DNA of 64,000 nt from Vitrella brassicaformis. Lineage: Eukaryota; Sar; Vitrellaceae. The position numbers and the translations under genes are program-made. This document shows positions 13,963-23,932 of the stretch, in pieces (positions within the stretch are counted from its first letter, which is position 1; the number at the start of each line of letters is the position of its first letter). Below the pieces are notes generated by a model. It made no database searches. It saw only the letters and a program-made list of their open reading frames with translations, and was not told where the DNA came from. Location: the NCBI GenBank assembly GCA_001179505.1, contig CDMY01000295.1, positions 251,336-315,335 on the forward strand, in the 5' to 3' direction.

Positions 13963-14481
13963 TCTCGGCACCGGGAAGCGATGGGAGACGCAGGAAAGGC
14001 CTCCAGGCCGCGGGGACGCCTGACTGTCGGTTCTACACAGAAAAACCGACGAGGCTGAAATGGATTAAAAAGGTGCTAGACAGATGGGCAATGATGCCAC
14101 TGATGGATATATTCAAGCATTGAGCTCATCCAAAAGGCGGAAAGATCACAAACCGCCCTCCCTTCGTTCCATTTACCCCCAGGTGGGTTTGGGTTTAGCT
14201 CGCACAGAAGGAAAGCGGAAAGCGGAAAGCGGAGGGTGTGTGTCGTGGGCTGGCTCTCTCCCTCTCCCTCCCGGCCGCAAGACGGTGGTTTGACATTGAG
14301 CTAATTGCTCTGCGCGGGTCTTCTAATCAGTTGTGAGTGAGCATGCGGGCCTGAGCGCATTGCAGACGCTCGTGGATGGACGTCGGTATGTTCGGCTGGT
14401 CGTGTCTGGGCCAGTTTCCTGTCCCGGACGCCAGCCAGGAGCTGACCTTTAGCCATAGACAGGAGCGCCGGGGGCTCTGTG
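13963..14481. promoter_or_regulatory. Divergent spacer between giant gene and 14482 gene
   Basis: 519 bp between two start codons on opposite strands. I find no coding sequence. It contains the AGCTCGCA motif at 14197-14204 and A-rich stretches around 14040-14150. Confidence 0.5.
14197..14204 (-). promoter_or_regulatory. TGCGAGCT promoter motif
   Basis: AGCTCGCA on the + strand, preceded by TTT. It lies 235 bp from the start at 13962 and 278 bp from the start at 14482. It matches the core shared by seven of the eight head-to-head spacers in this window. Function is inferred from location only. Confidence 0.4.
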
Positions 14482-16362
14482 ATGGACAAACGACAGGTAT
14501 GCATTGCAATGGCAGGAAGGACAAGGAGTGCTCAATGTGATGCAGGCACTGCGTCAATGGTCTTATTCTCTCTGGTGGCATGGCACACAGGTCCCGTCAG
14601 CTCGGGCATCTTCAGTCTTGCCCGCTGCGACGTCGCCAACGGCCTGTGCGCCTGCAGCCCACCTTCATTCGATGACCCCCACAACTGGACGCTCGACCAG
14701 CCGCACCAGCTGCACCCCCTGCCAGAGGAGGACTTCATCGCCCGCGGATCAGCCACCACCAAGACCAACCGACTCATGCACTCTGCCAGGGAACACCACC
14801 ACCACTCCCTCCACCCCCTGCCGTCCATCCGCACCGACCCGGTTGGCACCTCGGTGCAGGTGGTCTTCAACACGGTGTTTGGCGGGCCGCACTGTGAGCC
14901 CAGTGCGGAAAGGCTGGGGATGGTCGGGGAGGAGGAGGAGCCGCACACCCTTGATCTCAACAGTGACGAGGGGATGCCTGCCGCACTCATGGATGGAGCG
15001 GTGTTCCGCGGCGGCCTCGTGGACCCTCTGCGGACGTCTCCCTCGCCCTTCCCGCAGCCCGCCGCCCCTGGACGGGAGAGCCCGGCACAGGCGCCAATGG
15101 TCGGCGCCACAGGCCCTGCTCGCGTCCGCATGTCTGACTACAACCGGCCTGCCCTCCAGCCTCTTCTCGGTGACCCCAGCATCGCAGCGCCTCCATCCCC
15201 TTACTGCGTCGGGGCGGGTGCGCCTCCCATCCATCCCATCAACTATGGCGAGGCTCAGCCCGGCATTATGCTGGCCCCGCAGCACCACACACATGTGTCC
15301 CTCTCCCCTGGTCGCACACCGCCCGTCCGCTCGCCGGAGCAGCCGCCTCGTGAAGTGCCGCCCTCATCGCTCCCCAAGACTCGTCCGAAAGCCCCGTTCG
15401 CGCCGAAGAAATCGCTGCCCTTCTTTGCCGTGTCCGAGACGCCCTCCCGCCGGTCCCTTGGCGAGGGCATGCAGAAGATGTTCCGCCGGTGGATCGGATC
15501 GAGCACGGTGGACCGAGCCGAGTTCAAGGGGCCGGTCGGCACAGCGTCATCACAGAAGAAGGCGGGCGTCTCTTCCCTGGCCGACAAGAGGAAGGACTCC
15601 CAGCCGGCGGCCCCCGCGCCGCCCCAGAAGGTGCCGCCGATCTCTCCCCCGTCACCAGACCATCACCACCACATGGACGAGCGGCCAGGCCCGTCTGCAG
15701 CCACTCGCGGCGGTAGGCTGCCCCCTCCACGTGTGCGCGAGGACCCTCACCCGTTCCAGGCCAGCAGGGAGGAGGGCCCCTCGTCAGCCAGGCTAAACGC
15801 GCCGCTGATTCCCTACTTCTCGGGCGGTGGGGGCGGCAAGAGGGAGGACGAGGGTGGTGGTGGGCGGCCCACGCCCCCGTCGACCAAGACAAAGCCCCCT
15901 GGCATCAGTGCTGCTGTGTTGGGGGGTCTGTCTGCCCTGAGGGACATTACCCGGTCGCCGAGGGCCAAGTCGACCAAGCAGCCCACTCTCACTACCGAGG
16001 CATCCATCGCCACGGACAACGACAGCGACTGGACATTCGTACAGCAGCAGAACCACCAGCAGCAGCAGCAGCAGCCCAGGAGGGGTCAAAGGCAGAGGGC
16101 CATTGACCGCATCGACCGCCCGGGGGCCATGTTTGAGGATGGGGGCGGCTGTGAGGGCGACATGGAGGACGACCCCGACAGCAGGAGCGGGCTCAACGCC
16201 AAGGTGGTGCTCTCCTCGCCGACCATCGCTATTGGTGTGCTGTCCGAGTGCGTCGAGAAGGCCGCCAACTCACCCACGAGCAGCAAGCCCAACTCAGACA
16301 AGTGGGGGAAACGGATTGCGGACGCCCCGCTCAAGAGGCTCACCAGCCGTAGGAGCCGATAA
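14482..16362 (+). CDS. Low-complexity Pro/His/Gln-rich protein of unknown function
   Basis: A single uninterrupted frame from the ATG at 14482 to TAA at 16360-16362 gives 626 residues. It is rich in proline, serine, histidine and glutamine, with runs such as EHHHH and QQQQQ, and looks disordered over most of its length. A short hydrophobic patch (MVLFSLVAW) near residue 25 might be a signal anchor but is weak. The C-terminal 60 residues are the most ordered-looking part (VVLSSPTIAIGVLSECVEKA) and end in a basic SRRSR tail. I do not recognise a family. Downstream in-frame ATGs are possible starts. The gene converges on the coiled-coil gene at 16696. Confidence 0.7.
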   Translation: MDKRQVCIAMAGRTRSAQCDAGTASMVLFSLVAWHTGPVSSGIFSLARCDVANGLCACSPPSFDDPHNWTLDQPHQLHPLPEEDFIARGSATTKTNRLMHSAREHHHHSLHPLPSIRTDPVGTSVQVVFNTVFGGPHCEPSAERLGMVGEEEEPHTLDLNSDEGMPAALMDGAVFRGGLVDPLRTSPSPFPQPAAPGRESPAQAPMVGATGPARVRMSDYNRPALQPLLGDPSIAAPPSPYCVGAGAPPIHPINYGEAQPGIMLAPQHHTHVSLSPGRTPPVRSPEQPPREVPPSSLPKTRPKAPFAPKKSLPFFAVSETPSRRSLGEGMQKMFRRWIGSSTVDRAEFKGPVGTASSQKKAGVSSLADKRKDSQPAAPAPPQKVPPISPPSPDHHHHMDERPGPSAATRGGRLPPPRVREDPHPFQASREEGPSSARLNAPLIPYFSGGGGGKREDEGGGGRPTPPSTKTKPPGISAAVLGGLSALRDITRSPRAKSTKQPTLTTEASIATDNDSDWTFVQQQNHQQQQQQPRRGQRQRAIDRIDRPGAMFEDGGGCEGDMEDDPDSRSGLNAKVVLSSPTIAIGVLSECVEKAANSPTSSKPNSDKWGKRIADAPLKRLTSRRSR

Positions 16363-16695
16363 ATAGATAGGATGAATTGATAGTGGGTGTCTGTGAACGG
16401 ATGGATGGATGGATGGATGGTCTGATGTGAGCAGCCTGACTGAGAGACTGGATGGGGTGCGGACTGGGTGGGTTGCGTTCTGACGGGACGGAGAGACTCG
16501 GTTTCGTTGTTCAATATCGTTGGATTAGTGTGCAGGAGTTCGTTCGCTTCACGTGATTGTTGCCTAGTGTCCATCCATCCATCATACCGAGCACATCCAC
16601 ATCCCGTGAGATATCCCATCCCGCCGGCATGTATATACACTCTACACACGCCTCAGGCGCACCCACCCACACAACCACCAACCCTCCCTCACTCC
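16363..16695. other. Tail-to-tail spacer with GGAT repeat
   Basis: 333 bp between two convergent stop codons. It holds a (GGAT)n run at 16399-16420 and otherwise nothing that I can identify. Confidence 0.6.
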
Positions 16696-19110
16696 TCACT
16701 GCAGCACTGGCGGCCCCCCAAACGTGAACGCCGCAAAATCCCTCGCACCAGCACCACTCCTGTCACTCGGCCGTCTGGGCGGGGTCTCTGGCTGCTGCAG
16801 ATACCTCAGAGGGCCGGGGATGTCCTCAAGAGCACGTGAAGGGCCGGCAGCAGGCCGCTCGGACGACGACAGCAGCTGGATCACCTCGTCTGCATCCTGG
16901 AGGAGGGCTCGTTCGTTCGTGCTGCGGTCGCGGCCGACCCAGGCGCAAGGGTCGTCAGCAGTGAGGGACGGGTAGGTGTGGGTGTGGGTGTGGGAGTGGT
17001 GGATGGTTGCCGGATGGTGCTCCTTAGGCTTCCTCATCCCCATCTGCTCGTGCCGCACGCTCGTCGTGCCGACCTTCCTGTGCTGAGGCTGTGTGGGTAA
17101 GGCCGCCTTGCCCGTGACGCCCCTCTGCCTGCTGCTGGATGGCTCCCTTCTTGTCGGCCGGCCGGGTGCACCCGCACTATGCTGGCGAGCACTCCTGGGG
17201 AGGGGATGAGCGTGACTGCGCTCTCTGGATGGGGGCCGGTTTGTCCTCACCTTCGCCTTTGCCTGCGGCTTGCCACGCCCTCTTGCCATCGGGACTCCTC
17301 TGTGGCTATCGGTCGTCTGTAGCAGAGGGGGGTGGTCCTGTGCCGAGCCGCCGGCTCTCCTCTCCTCATGCAGAGTCTCTTCAATGTCGTCGAGTGAGTC
17401 CAACAGGCGATAGAGTCGCTGGTCGAAGGGCCCCTCGCCAATAATGGGGCTCTCCACCCCCACCAGCCCCTCCCCCTCCCTCCCGATGCTGCTGATGATG
17501 CCCCGCTGATGGTGGTGACGCACGAGAAGTGGGCTTTCCTGCTGCTCCTCCTCCCGGACGGTCCCATAGCCTCCGCCACAGTTGGTGGCGCTGTACCCGA
17601 GAGGCAGCGAGTCCAGGCTAGGCGCTCGCATGCCCCTGAAGCTCGTCATGCCCTCTTGCTGCTGCTGCTGCTGCTGGTCGTTGGCGGCGGCGTTGAGGGT
17701 ACCGAATGGGACTGGTGCTGGAGGGGGCGGTCTTGCTTGGTCCGTCTTGTAAATGGAGGGGGGCTTGTGGTTGTTGGTCTGCGTGAGGATCTGGCGCAGG
17801 GAGAGGGGTGAGTGCCGTGTGTGGCGGCGGGAGGATAGAGGCACACTCGCCTGTGGCGCGGGCGGGTCGGCTGGAGGGACGACTGGATGCACATGGCCCG
17901 CCCGCAACCTGTAAACCGAATACACACAAAGAACACAGGCACACGTTGAATGCCACCAACTATTTGCGCTCATATTCTGCCTACGTACTCACATGTCATT
18001 CGTTTCTCTGGCGGCGGACGCACTAGGTCTCCCTCTCTCAACCACTCCACTCCTCCCTGCCAGCACGGGGACCGCTGGCGGCCGGGCTTCAGGCAGCAGC
18101 CCCCCACCCCTCATGTCCTCCCTGCCTTCACAGCCCACGGGTTGGCCAGCCCAGGTCTCTCGGTGCATCGGATCACGAATCGGAGGTGGAGGTGGCGGGG
18201 GTGGCAATGGACGTGACACCGCTGGATGATGGGTGACATGGGGCACCCTCGATGCTGATGCATCTGCCCGCTCCGAAAGGGACAGCGCAGCAGCAGGGTG
18301 TGCTGCCGGTCTTCCCACAGACGAGTGCAGCGGCTGACGGTCCGANNNNNNNNNNNNNNNNNNNNNNNNNNNNNNNNNNNNNNNNNNNNNNNNNNNNNNN
18401 NNNNNNNNNNNNNNNNNNNNNNNNNNNNNNNNNNNNNNNNNNNNNNNNNNNNNNNNNNNNNNNNNNNNNNNNNNNNNNNNNNNNNNNNNNNNNNNNNNNN
18501 NNNNNNNNNNNNNNNNNNNNNNNNNNNNNNNNNNNNNNNNNNNNNNNNNNNNNNNNNNNNNNNNNNNNNNNNNNNNNNNNNNNNNNNNNNNNNNNNNNNN
18601 NNNNNNNNNNNNNNNNNNNNNNNNNNNNNNNNNNNNNNNNNNNNNCTCTGAGGTGTCACGGTTGGGCTGCGGGTGATGGTCAGGTGACGAGTGCGGCGCC
18701 CTCGGGCGATAGGGGGATGGCGACTCTATCCACTGCTTGGGCGAGAGGGAATGCATCGAGCCAGGGGCGGATGGCGAGGGCCTTATCGGACTGACACAGG
18801 CATGCACTCTCGATGGAGCTGGAGCGGAAGATCCCATCGCCGCTGATTCATCGGGGTGCTTCTTGGAGGTGTCGAGGCGGCTCTGGTAGGTCTTGAGCAG
18901 CTCCAGGGACTGCTGGAACTTGTCGCGGAGGCTGGAGGCCTCTGCAATGACCTGGCTGTGCTTGGCGCGCAGGCTGCTGACTTGCGTTTCGGCCGATTGC
19001 CGCTGCCGCCGCTCCTCAGAAAGCCGCTTGATGAGCTGGCCCACTCGCTGCTTGTCCAGCTGGTGCAGGTCCTTCAGCCGCGGCGCATCCGGTTCGGTGA
19101 TGTCATCCAT
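16696..19110 (-). CDS. Coiled-coil protein with disordered C-terminus (assembly gap inside)
   Basis: Two exons, 19110-17993 and 17908-16696, are joined across a GT-AG intron in phase 2; a 300-N gap (18346-18645) sits inside exon 1. I chose the ATG at 19110 (MDDITEPDAP). An in-frame ATG at 19224 exists, but the stretch between carries the promoter-type motif at 19200. Residues about 10-75 form a heptad-rich coiled coil (QVGQLIKRLSEERRQRQ region). The rest is proline/serine-rich with a PPPPPPPP run and a Q7 tract and ends with GGPPVLQ. A short acidic helix (RLYRLLDSLDDIEETLHEE) follows the Q tract. No family is recognised; a scaffold or cytoskeletal role is only a guess. Frame continuity across the gap is assumed. 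Confidence 0.7.
18346..18645. other. Assembly gap (300 N)
   Basis: Exactly 300 N inside exon 1 of the coiled-coil gene. The missing sequence is probably coding and its true length is unknown. Confidence 0.99.
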
Positions 19111-19729
19111 GAAGAAAAGGGCCGACCAAGAGGCTTCTACAGCCGGCAACGCTACTCTCTTAAGGCCGCAAAGGGAAAGAGCTGGGGCACTCGAGTTTTT
19201 GCGAGCTTGTGAGCGTGCAGACAACTGAAGGAATCGTGGAGTGGAAGCCTCTCTCTCCGCTCAGAGAGCGATATATTCAACGACGAAGCGGGAGATCTAC
19301 CTTGTCGTCAAAAGAGAGACGAATTGCTGCCGGTGGGGCTCACCCCCATGTGGAGTGAAGAGGAGTGAATGAAGAACGGGCAACAGCACGTCATCGATCG
19401 ATTTGTCATCCACCAACCGGCCCATCCACACCTCCAGACGGTACCCCGGACGGAGGCTGAGCCCCCCGACGAAACGAACTTACTCAAGCAGGAGCCTCCC
19501 TGCCCCACGTGAGCATTCACCGCAGGCCTCCTGAGGGAGAAGAAGGACAAGCAACACATCCCGGCCTCGTTCGTGTGTGTTTCTAGGTGTACCGAGCCCA
19601 CCTGGCTACGTGTGCCCGCGCGGTGCGCCTGTCCAACCGGCGACGGATGGTGATAAGGTGTTTCAACTTGGACGATCCCGCACTCGGCAGCCTTTCTGCC
19701 AGTGCATCAAGTTCCGCCGAGACAGGAAC
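19111..19729. promoter_or_regulatory. Divergent spacer between coiled-coil and ankyrin-type genes
   Basis: 619 bp between starts on opposite strands. It contains TGCGAGCTT at 19200-19208. The right part (from about 19587) is open in the ankyrin-gene frame without an ATG, so an extra upstream exon of that gene cannot be excluded. Confidence 0.45.
19200..19208 (+). promoter_or_regulatory. TGCGAGCTT promoter motif
   Basis: Preceded by TTTT. It lies 90 bp upstream of the minus-strand start at 19110 and 522 bp from the plus-strand ATG at 19730. It matches the motif in the other head-to-head spacers. Confidence 0.45.
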
Positions 19730-20922
19730 ATGGCTGCCACTGTCGGCCTCGTCAACAGCATCATCGCCCGAGAGATCAACCCCCCAGGAAGATATGTCCA
19801 CCTCATAAACACATGGGGCGGAGACGCGAGGGCCATCGTCGCCATCGTCACGATCCACTCTCTTGACGACGGTGCCCACCTCTTGTCGCTCATCCAACTG
19901 GCCGTCAACAGCATGGAGGGCGTCCTGCAAGAGTGGCCGAGCAAGAAGGCGAGGGCCTGCGTGGTCAAAGAGCTGGTCAGCGCCGGAGCGGATGTGAACT
20001 TCGGCCAGCCCATATGGAATGCAGTGGACGAGATGGACCTGCCTCTCTTCAAAGAGCTATTAGCTGGAGATCCCCAGGTTCTCAGCCTTCGACCGAGCTT
20101 CGCCCGATTCCTTAGGCTGGGAGACATCCTTCGATGCGCTGTCACTGCATCCGACCCTGAGGTGCTCACGTGGATGCTCAACCACGGCATTGGGAGACAC
20201 ATCAACCACACGCGAAATCGCCGCATCCTGGCAGAGGCCGGACGGGCGGTTGCAGACTGTCGGCTGAGCAGGCGGGGAAGGACAAATCGTTGATTCCCTC
20301 GGCGCGCAGATGCATTCGCGTCTTGCTCGACCATGGCGCCTCCCTTCGAGACTTTCCTCTTGACCCCATGGTGCAGCAGGAGGTTATGGCCGTCTACCGC
20401 GATTATCTGATCTCTTTTCCTGGTGCGGCAATGCAGAAAGCCAATTCAGCCATCTCGGCAGCAGGCCCAATCCGCCCATTCACGCGGAGGGGGCGACTTG
20501 AGTGGCGCACTACCACGGCAATCGAACACTTCGCTGAATGGGCCGCCTCACAGACATCCATGAAGCAGCGCTCCCAGGTTCTCGATGGCAGGTGTTTTGC
20601 TCTGGTGTCGAAGGACGGATGCGACACTGGGGGGGTTAAAAAGGTGGTCAGACGCCTGACTCTTCGTGACGTCGTCTCGCGGGCTGTGGAGGACGAAGCT
20701 CACCTGTATGGGCTCGATATGAGGCTGGTCTGTAGGAGAGTATCAGACTCACGGTCAGCGACTGCCGAGTTGCCCTTTGATTGGCAGCTGTTGAGAGGAG
20801 TGGGAATTAGGCCAGATGGGAAGGAGGGGTGCAGTGAGTTGCGGTTTGATTGGTTTGACGAGGAGATTGAGGATGCGCTGGAGGAGCAAGGGGGGGCACT
20901 GAACTCGGAGGGAGAGGGGTAA
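19730..20922 (+). CDS. Ankyrin-type protein, frame broken or with unrecognised intron
   Basis: The first frame runs from ATG 19730 (MAATVGLVNSII) to a stop at 20293; the second runs from before 20170 to a stop at 20920-20922. Together they give one ankyrin-like protein: VVKELVSAGADVN near residue 85, then RVLLDHGASLRDF in the second frame. The C-terminal 100 residues (RCFALVSKDG, LPFDWQLLRG) match the C-terminus of the gene at 62259-63977. Either one base is lost (or two gained) in 20170-20290, or a weak GT-AG intron of 110 bp (20162-20271) restores the frame. The segment such an intron would remove reads like ordinary coding sequence (VLTWMLNHGIG), so I lean to an indel. It may be a pseudogene or an assembly error. 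Upstream exons are possible. Confidence 0.6.
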
Positions 20923-21584
20923 GTGATGGTTGTGTTGGCTGAAGCGAGGAGGAGTTTGTCTCGGCTTTGTGCGGTGTGAGAGATGAAGGATCATGATCAT
21001 GGGCCATTTGAATGGTCGTGACGCGCCCGGGTATGGGTCATTCATAAAACTGCTGTGTCTCGTACACAGGCGTCAAGAGAGGGACTGAAACTGTCTCCTG
21101 AAAGAGCGATGCGATGACAGCCCACACATCCACGCTACACTTGAGCTGAGGTAGCTCTGCTCTGCGTTGATTGACCTAGCTTGCAATCAGGATTGCGTGC
21201 GATGCATCCTCCTTCCCTCTTCTGACTTTGGTGCTCGGGTTGGTTCCTACGGACAGATGTCTACCAATCTGCGTGTGTGTGTACGTCGTGTGAGGCTGAA
21301 TTGGCGCCATGGCCAGTTGGAAGCATGCAACAGACAGACGAGCACAATGGTGTGTGTGTATTAAGTTAAGATGCCCATCGAACGGAAAGACTCAATCGAG
21401 CCGTTAGCCTTCCAGTTGTCGCAGACAGAACTAACTACTGTACACACAAACGATGCACGTCATGTCATGAGATCCCTCGTCAGCCAGCTTGGCCGCACAA
21501 ACAAATAAATGACTGTAATCAAATGACGGTTCACGACCTAAGTTCACTTCACGCAAACGCAATAGCGCAGCTCTCTGTGCCTCT
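20923..21584. other. Tail-to-tail spacer
   Basis: 662 bp between the convergent ankyrin-type gene and the 21585 gene. AT content is higher than in neighbouring coding DNA. I see no gene or repeat of note. Confidence 0.5.
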
Positions 21585-22278
21585 CTATGCCTCAGCCAGT
21601 GCCACTTGAGGGACTGGAGGAGGGAGGGTCCTGGTGTCTGCCCTCTCGCCGTAGTACTCGCATCTGTTGAGCACCGCTACCAGTTTCTGTGTCAGCGGGA
21701 GCGGGCTCCCTGGGCGTGGGGGTCGCTGATGGTCACACACACACACACACGTGCACAGGCGTGTGTCAATGTACATGTCAGCAGCTTGGAGGAGTGTAGG
21801 TACCGTACTCTGACACTCGAGTCTGATGAGCTCTTCCACCGTTCGCCACACGAGTTTTCTCACGACGAGCGGATCATCCTCCGTCTTGCCCCTGAAGACA
21901 CACACAAGACCCGACACACACACACACACACACACGCACACAGACTGTTCTTGTGTCCGCGCGAACCTTCCAACGGTCTGTCTTTCCTTACTTGTTGCCC
22001 AAGACGGCCTCGATAGGCAAGTCGTCACTAGCACTCTCATACCCAACGAGCTCCACATCAGATGGGATGAGGGTACCCGACAGGAAGCTCTTGACGTCAC
22101 CAACAGTGTCGAAGGGCCTCTTTTGCAGCCATTCCGCTATAGCGGTACAGAGGACGACATCGCTGTCTTCGTATCTGTACCAGCGAAAGTGTTCCGGACG
22201 AACATTAACCGCCCTCAAATGTCGAAGAAGGAACGACTCGTGCTGCCATCTCTCCCTCGCGGAAAGGCGATCTCCCAT
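21585..22278 (-). CDS. Small unknown protein, three exons (5' end uncertain)
   Basis: Exons 22278-21992, 21891-21804 and 21725-21585 join in phase to 171 residues. The protein begins MGDRLSARERWQHESFLLRH and ends PPPVPQVALAEA. It is helical and charged, with no membrane segment or recognisable motif. The frame stays open for about 15 codons upstream of the ATG, until an in-frame stop, and that stretch also looks protein-like (KADLSHTEY), so a further 5' exon may exist. The second intron contains a CA repeat. No function is proposed. Confidence 0.6.
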
Positions 22279-23932
22279 ATATTCAGTGTGGGAGAGATCT
22301 GCTTTCAGCTTAGGGCGATCATTGCGTTACACGTCGACGCGACGCACGATTCTTATCGCTGTACGACTCTTCATTCGTTGACCATCGGGTCCATACACAC
22401 GGTTCCATACACACATGAGACACACACACAACACACACACACCCCGACCGCTGCAAGGCCCCAATCAACGCATGAGCCTTGGCGATTCATTCTTGGTGCA
22501 CCAAGACACACCACACCACGACCGACAGACGCTGAGCGCTGCCGCTCCCGGACTGCCTGACGCACGAGCAGGTGTCAGTCAACACATACAGCGCACACAC
22601 GCATACACACACACGGCCAGCGTAGTAGTAGTATTATAATACAGACTGATGACGACCGATGGGATCATGTCATCTCGTTTACAGTGTCTATGCTCTCTCT
22701 TATCCAGCCAACCACACCCACAGCCACAACCACAGAGAGGGTCAAAAATTGGCCCACACACAGCATCACACAACACGCAACACACAACACGATCGATGTC
22801 CTGTCCACATGAACGAACGATTCAGTGAGTCCATCCATGACGTGACGAAAAAGCGGGCGAGCAGCAAGTGTGTGTGCGTGCTGACGTGACACGACGGACG
22901 AAGAAATATGAGCAGCGAGTAGTAGTAGGTAGGTTGATGCGGCAAAAAGAGGAGCGCCGAGACATCCACACACACCACACGCACGGCATGCACGCGAACA
23001 TATACCCCGCTCCCTGACTAACCCCCCTTCCCTCCCACAGGTACCTGCCCAAGAAATTTGTGGATCAGATCCGTCCCTTTTTCGCCCCTGCGCCCTCTGT
23101 GTTTGGAGAGGCGGCTGTGCGTCTGTCTGTCTAGACGAGACCACGGCAACACGGCGGGCAAGGGACACCGAACACAAAAACCCCAGCGGTGAGACAGGAA
23201 GACACGCAGAGTGTCACGACGGATGGCGGCAGGATGACACAAATGAGAGCCGAGACAGAAAGAGAGAGAAGGAGAGGAAAGCAGAAGAAGGCGAATTCGG
23301 GAGGGAGTAGGTGTGCGTGTGGGTGAGTGGATGAGGGTGCTACATGCAGTGGATGGCATGGGATCCGTGGCGTGCAGTGAGTCAAATCAAAAGGACGGAC
23401 GTGTCCAGACGAAAGATGCATGAATGAGCATTATGGATGGTCACACAGACAAACAAACGGGAGCGACATTTGCACTCACCACTGGCTGCCTGACCGGCTG
23501 ACCGACCGACCGTCCCGCCGCGCCCCCGCCATTGCCCTCACAACAGAGTGCGTGTCACTCTGCCTCCGAGCATGGCGAAGGGCTGCGTATGGCCGGCCGG
23601 CCAGCCATGCAGCCAGTGCTTATCGACAGGGTGCTATCGACACAGATCGAGAGGGGTGTGCCACCAAGACACTTACAGGCGAGCGACAGAGTAGACAGGC
23701 GGCAAAGATGAACAGAGAGAGAGAGCGAGAGAGAGCGCGAAAGAGAGAGAGCGTAACGACTGTGTGCACGGAGCCAACACAACACAACACAACACAAGAC
23801 AGCACGACGACATGAGACGAGACGACACGAGACAACGGACAGCAAACAACCACATGGATGAACCAAACACCAGTCCACCAAAAAACTCCCCCCATCACCC
23901 ACACACACACACACCACCCCTCCCTCCCTCCC
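22279..23932. other. Intergenic region, no gene recognised
   Basis: 1,654 bp between two minus-strand genes. It is rich in ACACAC and, at 23720-23750, GA repeats. Short frames on both strands are low-complexity and show no splice-linked continuity. It probably holds the PRODH 3' UTR and the promoter (and perhaps a first exon) of the 22278 gene. Confidence 0.5.

Noticed and set aside
14482-14600. Intron at 14497 removing the N-terminal hydrophobic patch of the 14482 gene
   Set aside because: Splicing there shifts into a different, less plausible frame, whereas the unspliced frame runs through to 16362.
19111-19224. N-terminal extension of the coiled-coil protein to the ATG at 19224
   Set aside because: It contains the promoter-type motif found in other divergent spacers, and MDDITEP is a more natural start; not excluded outright.
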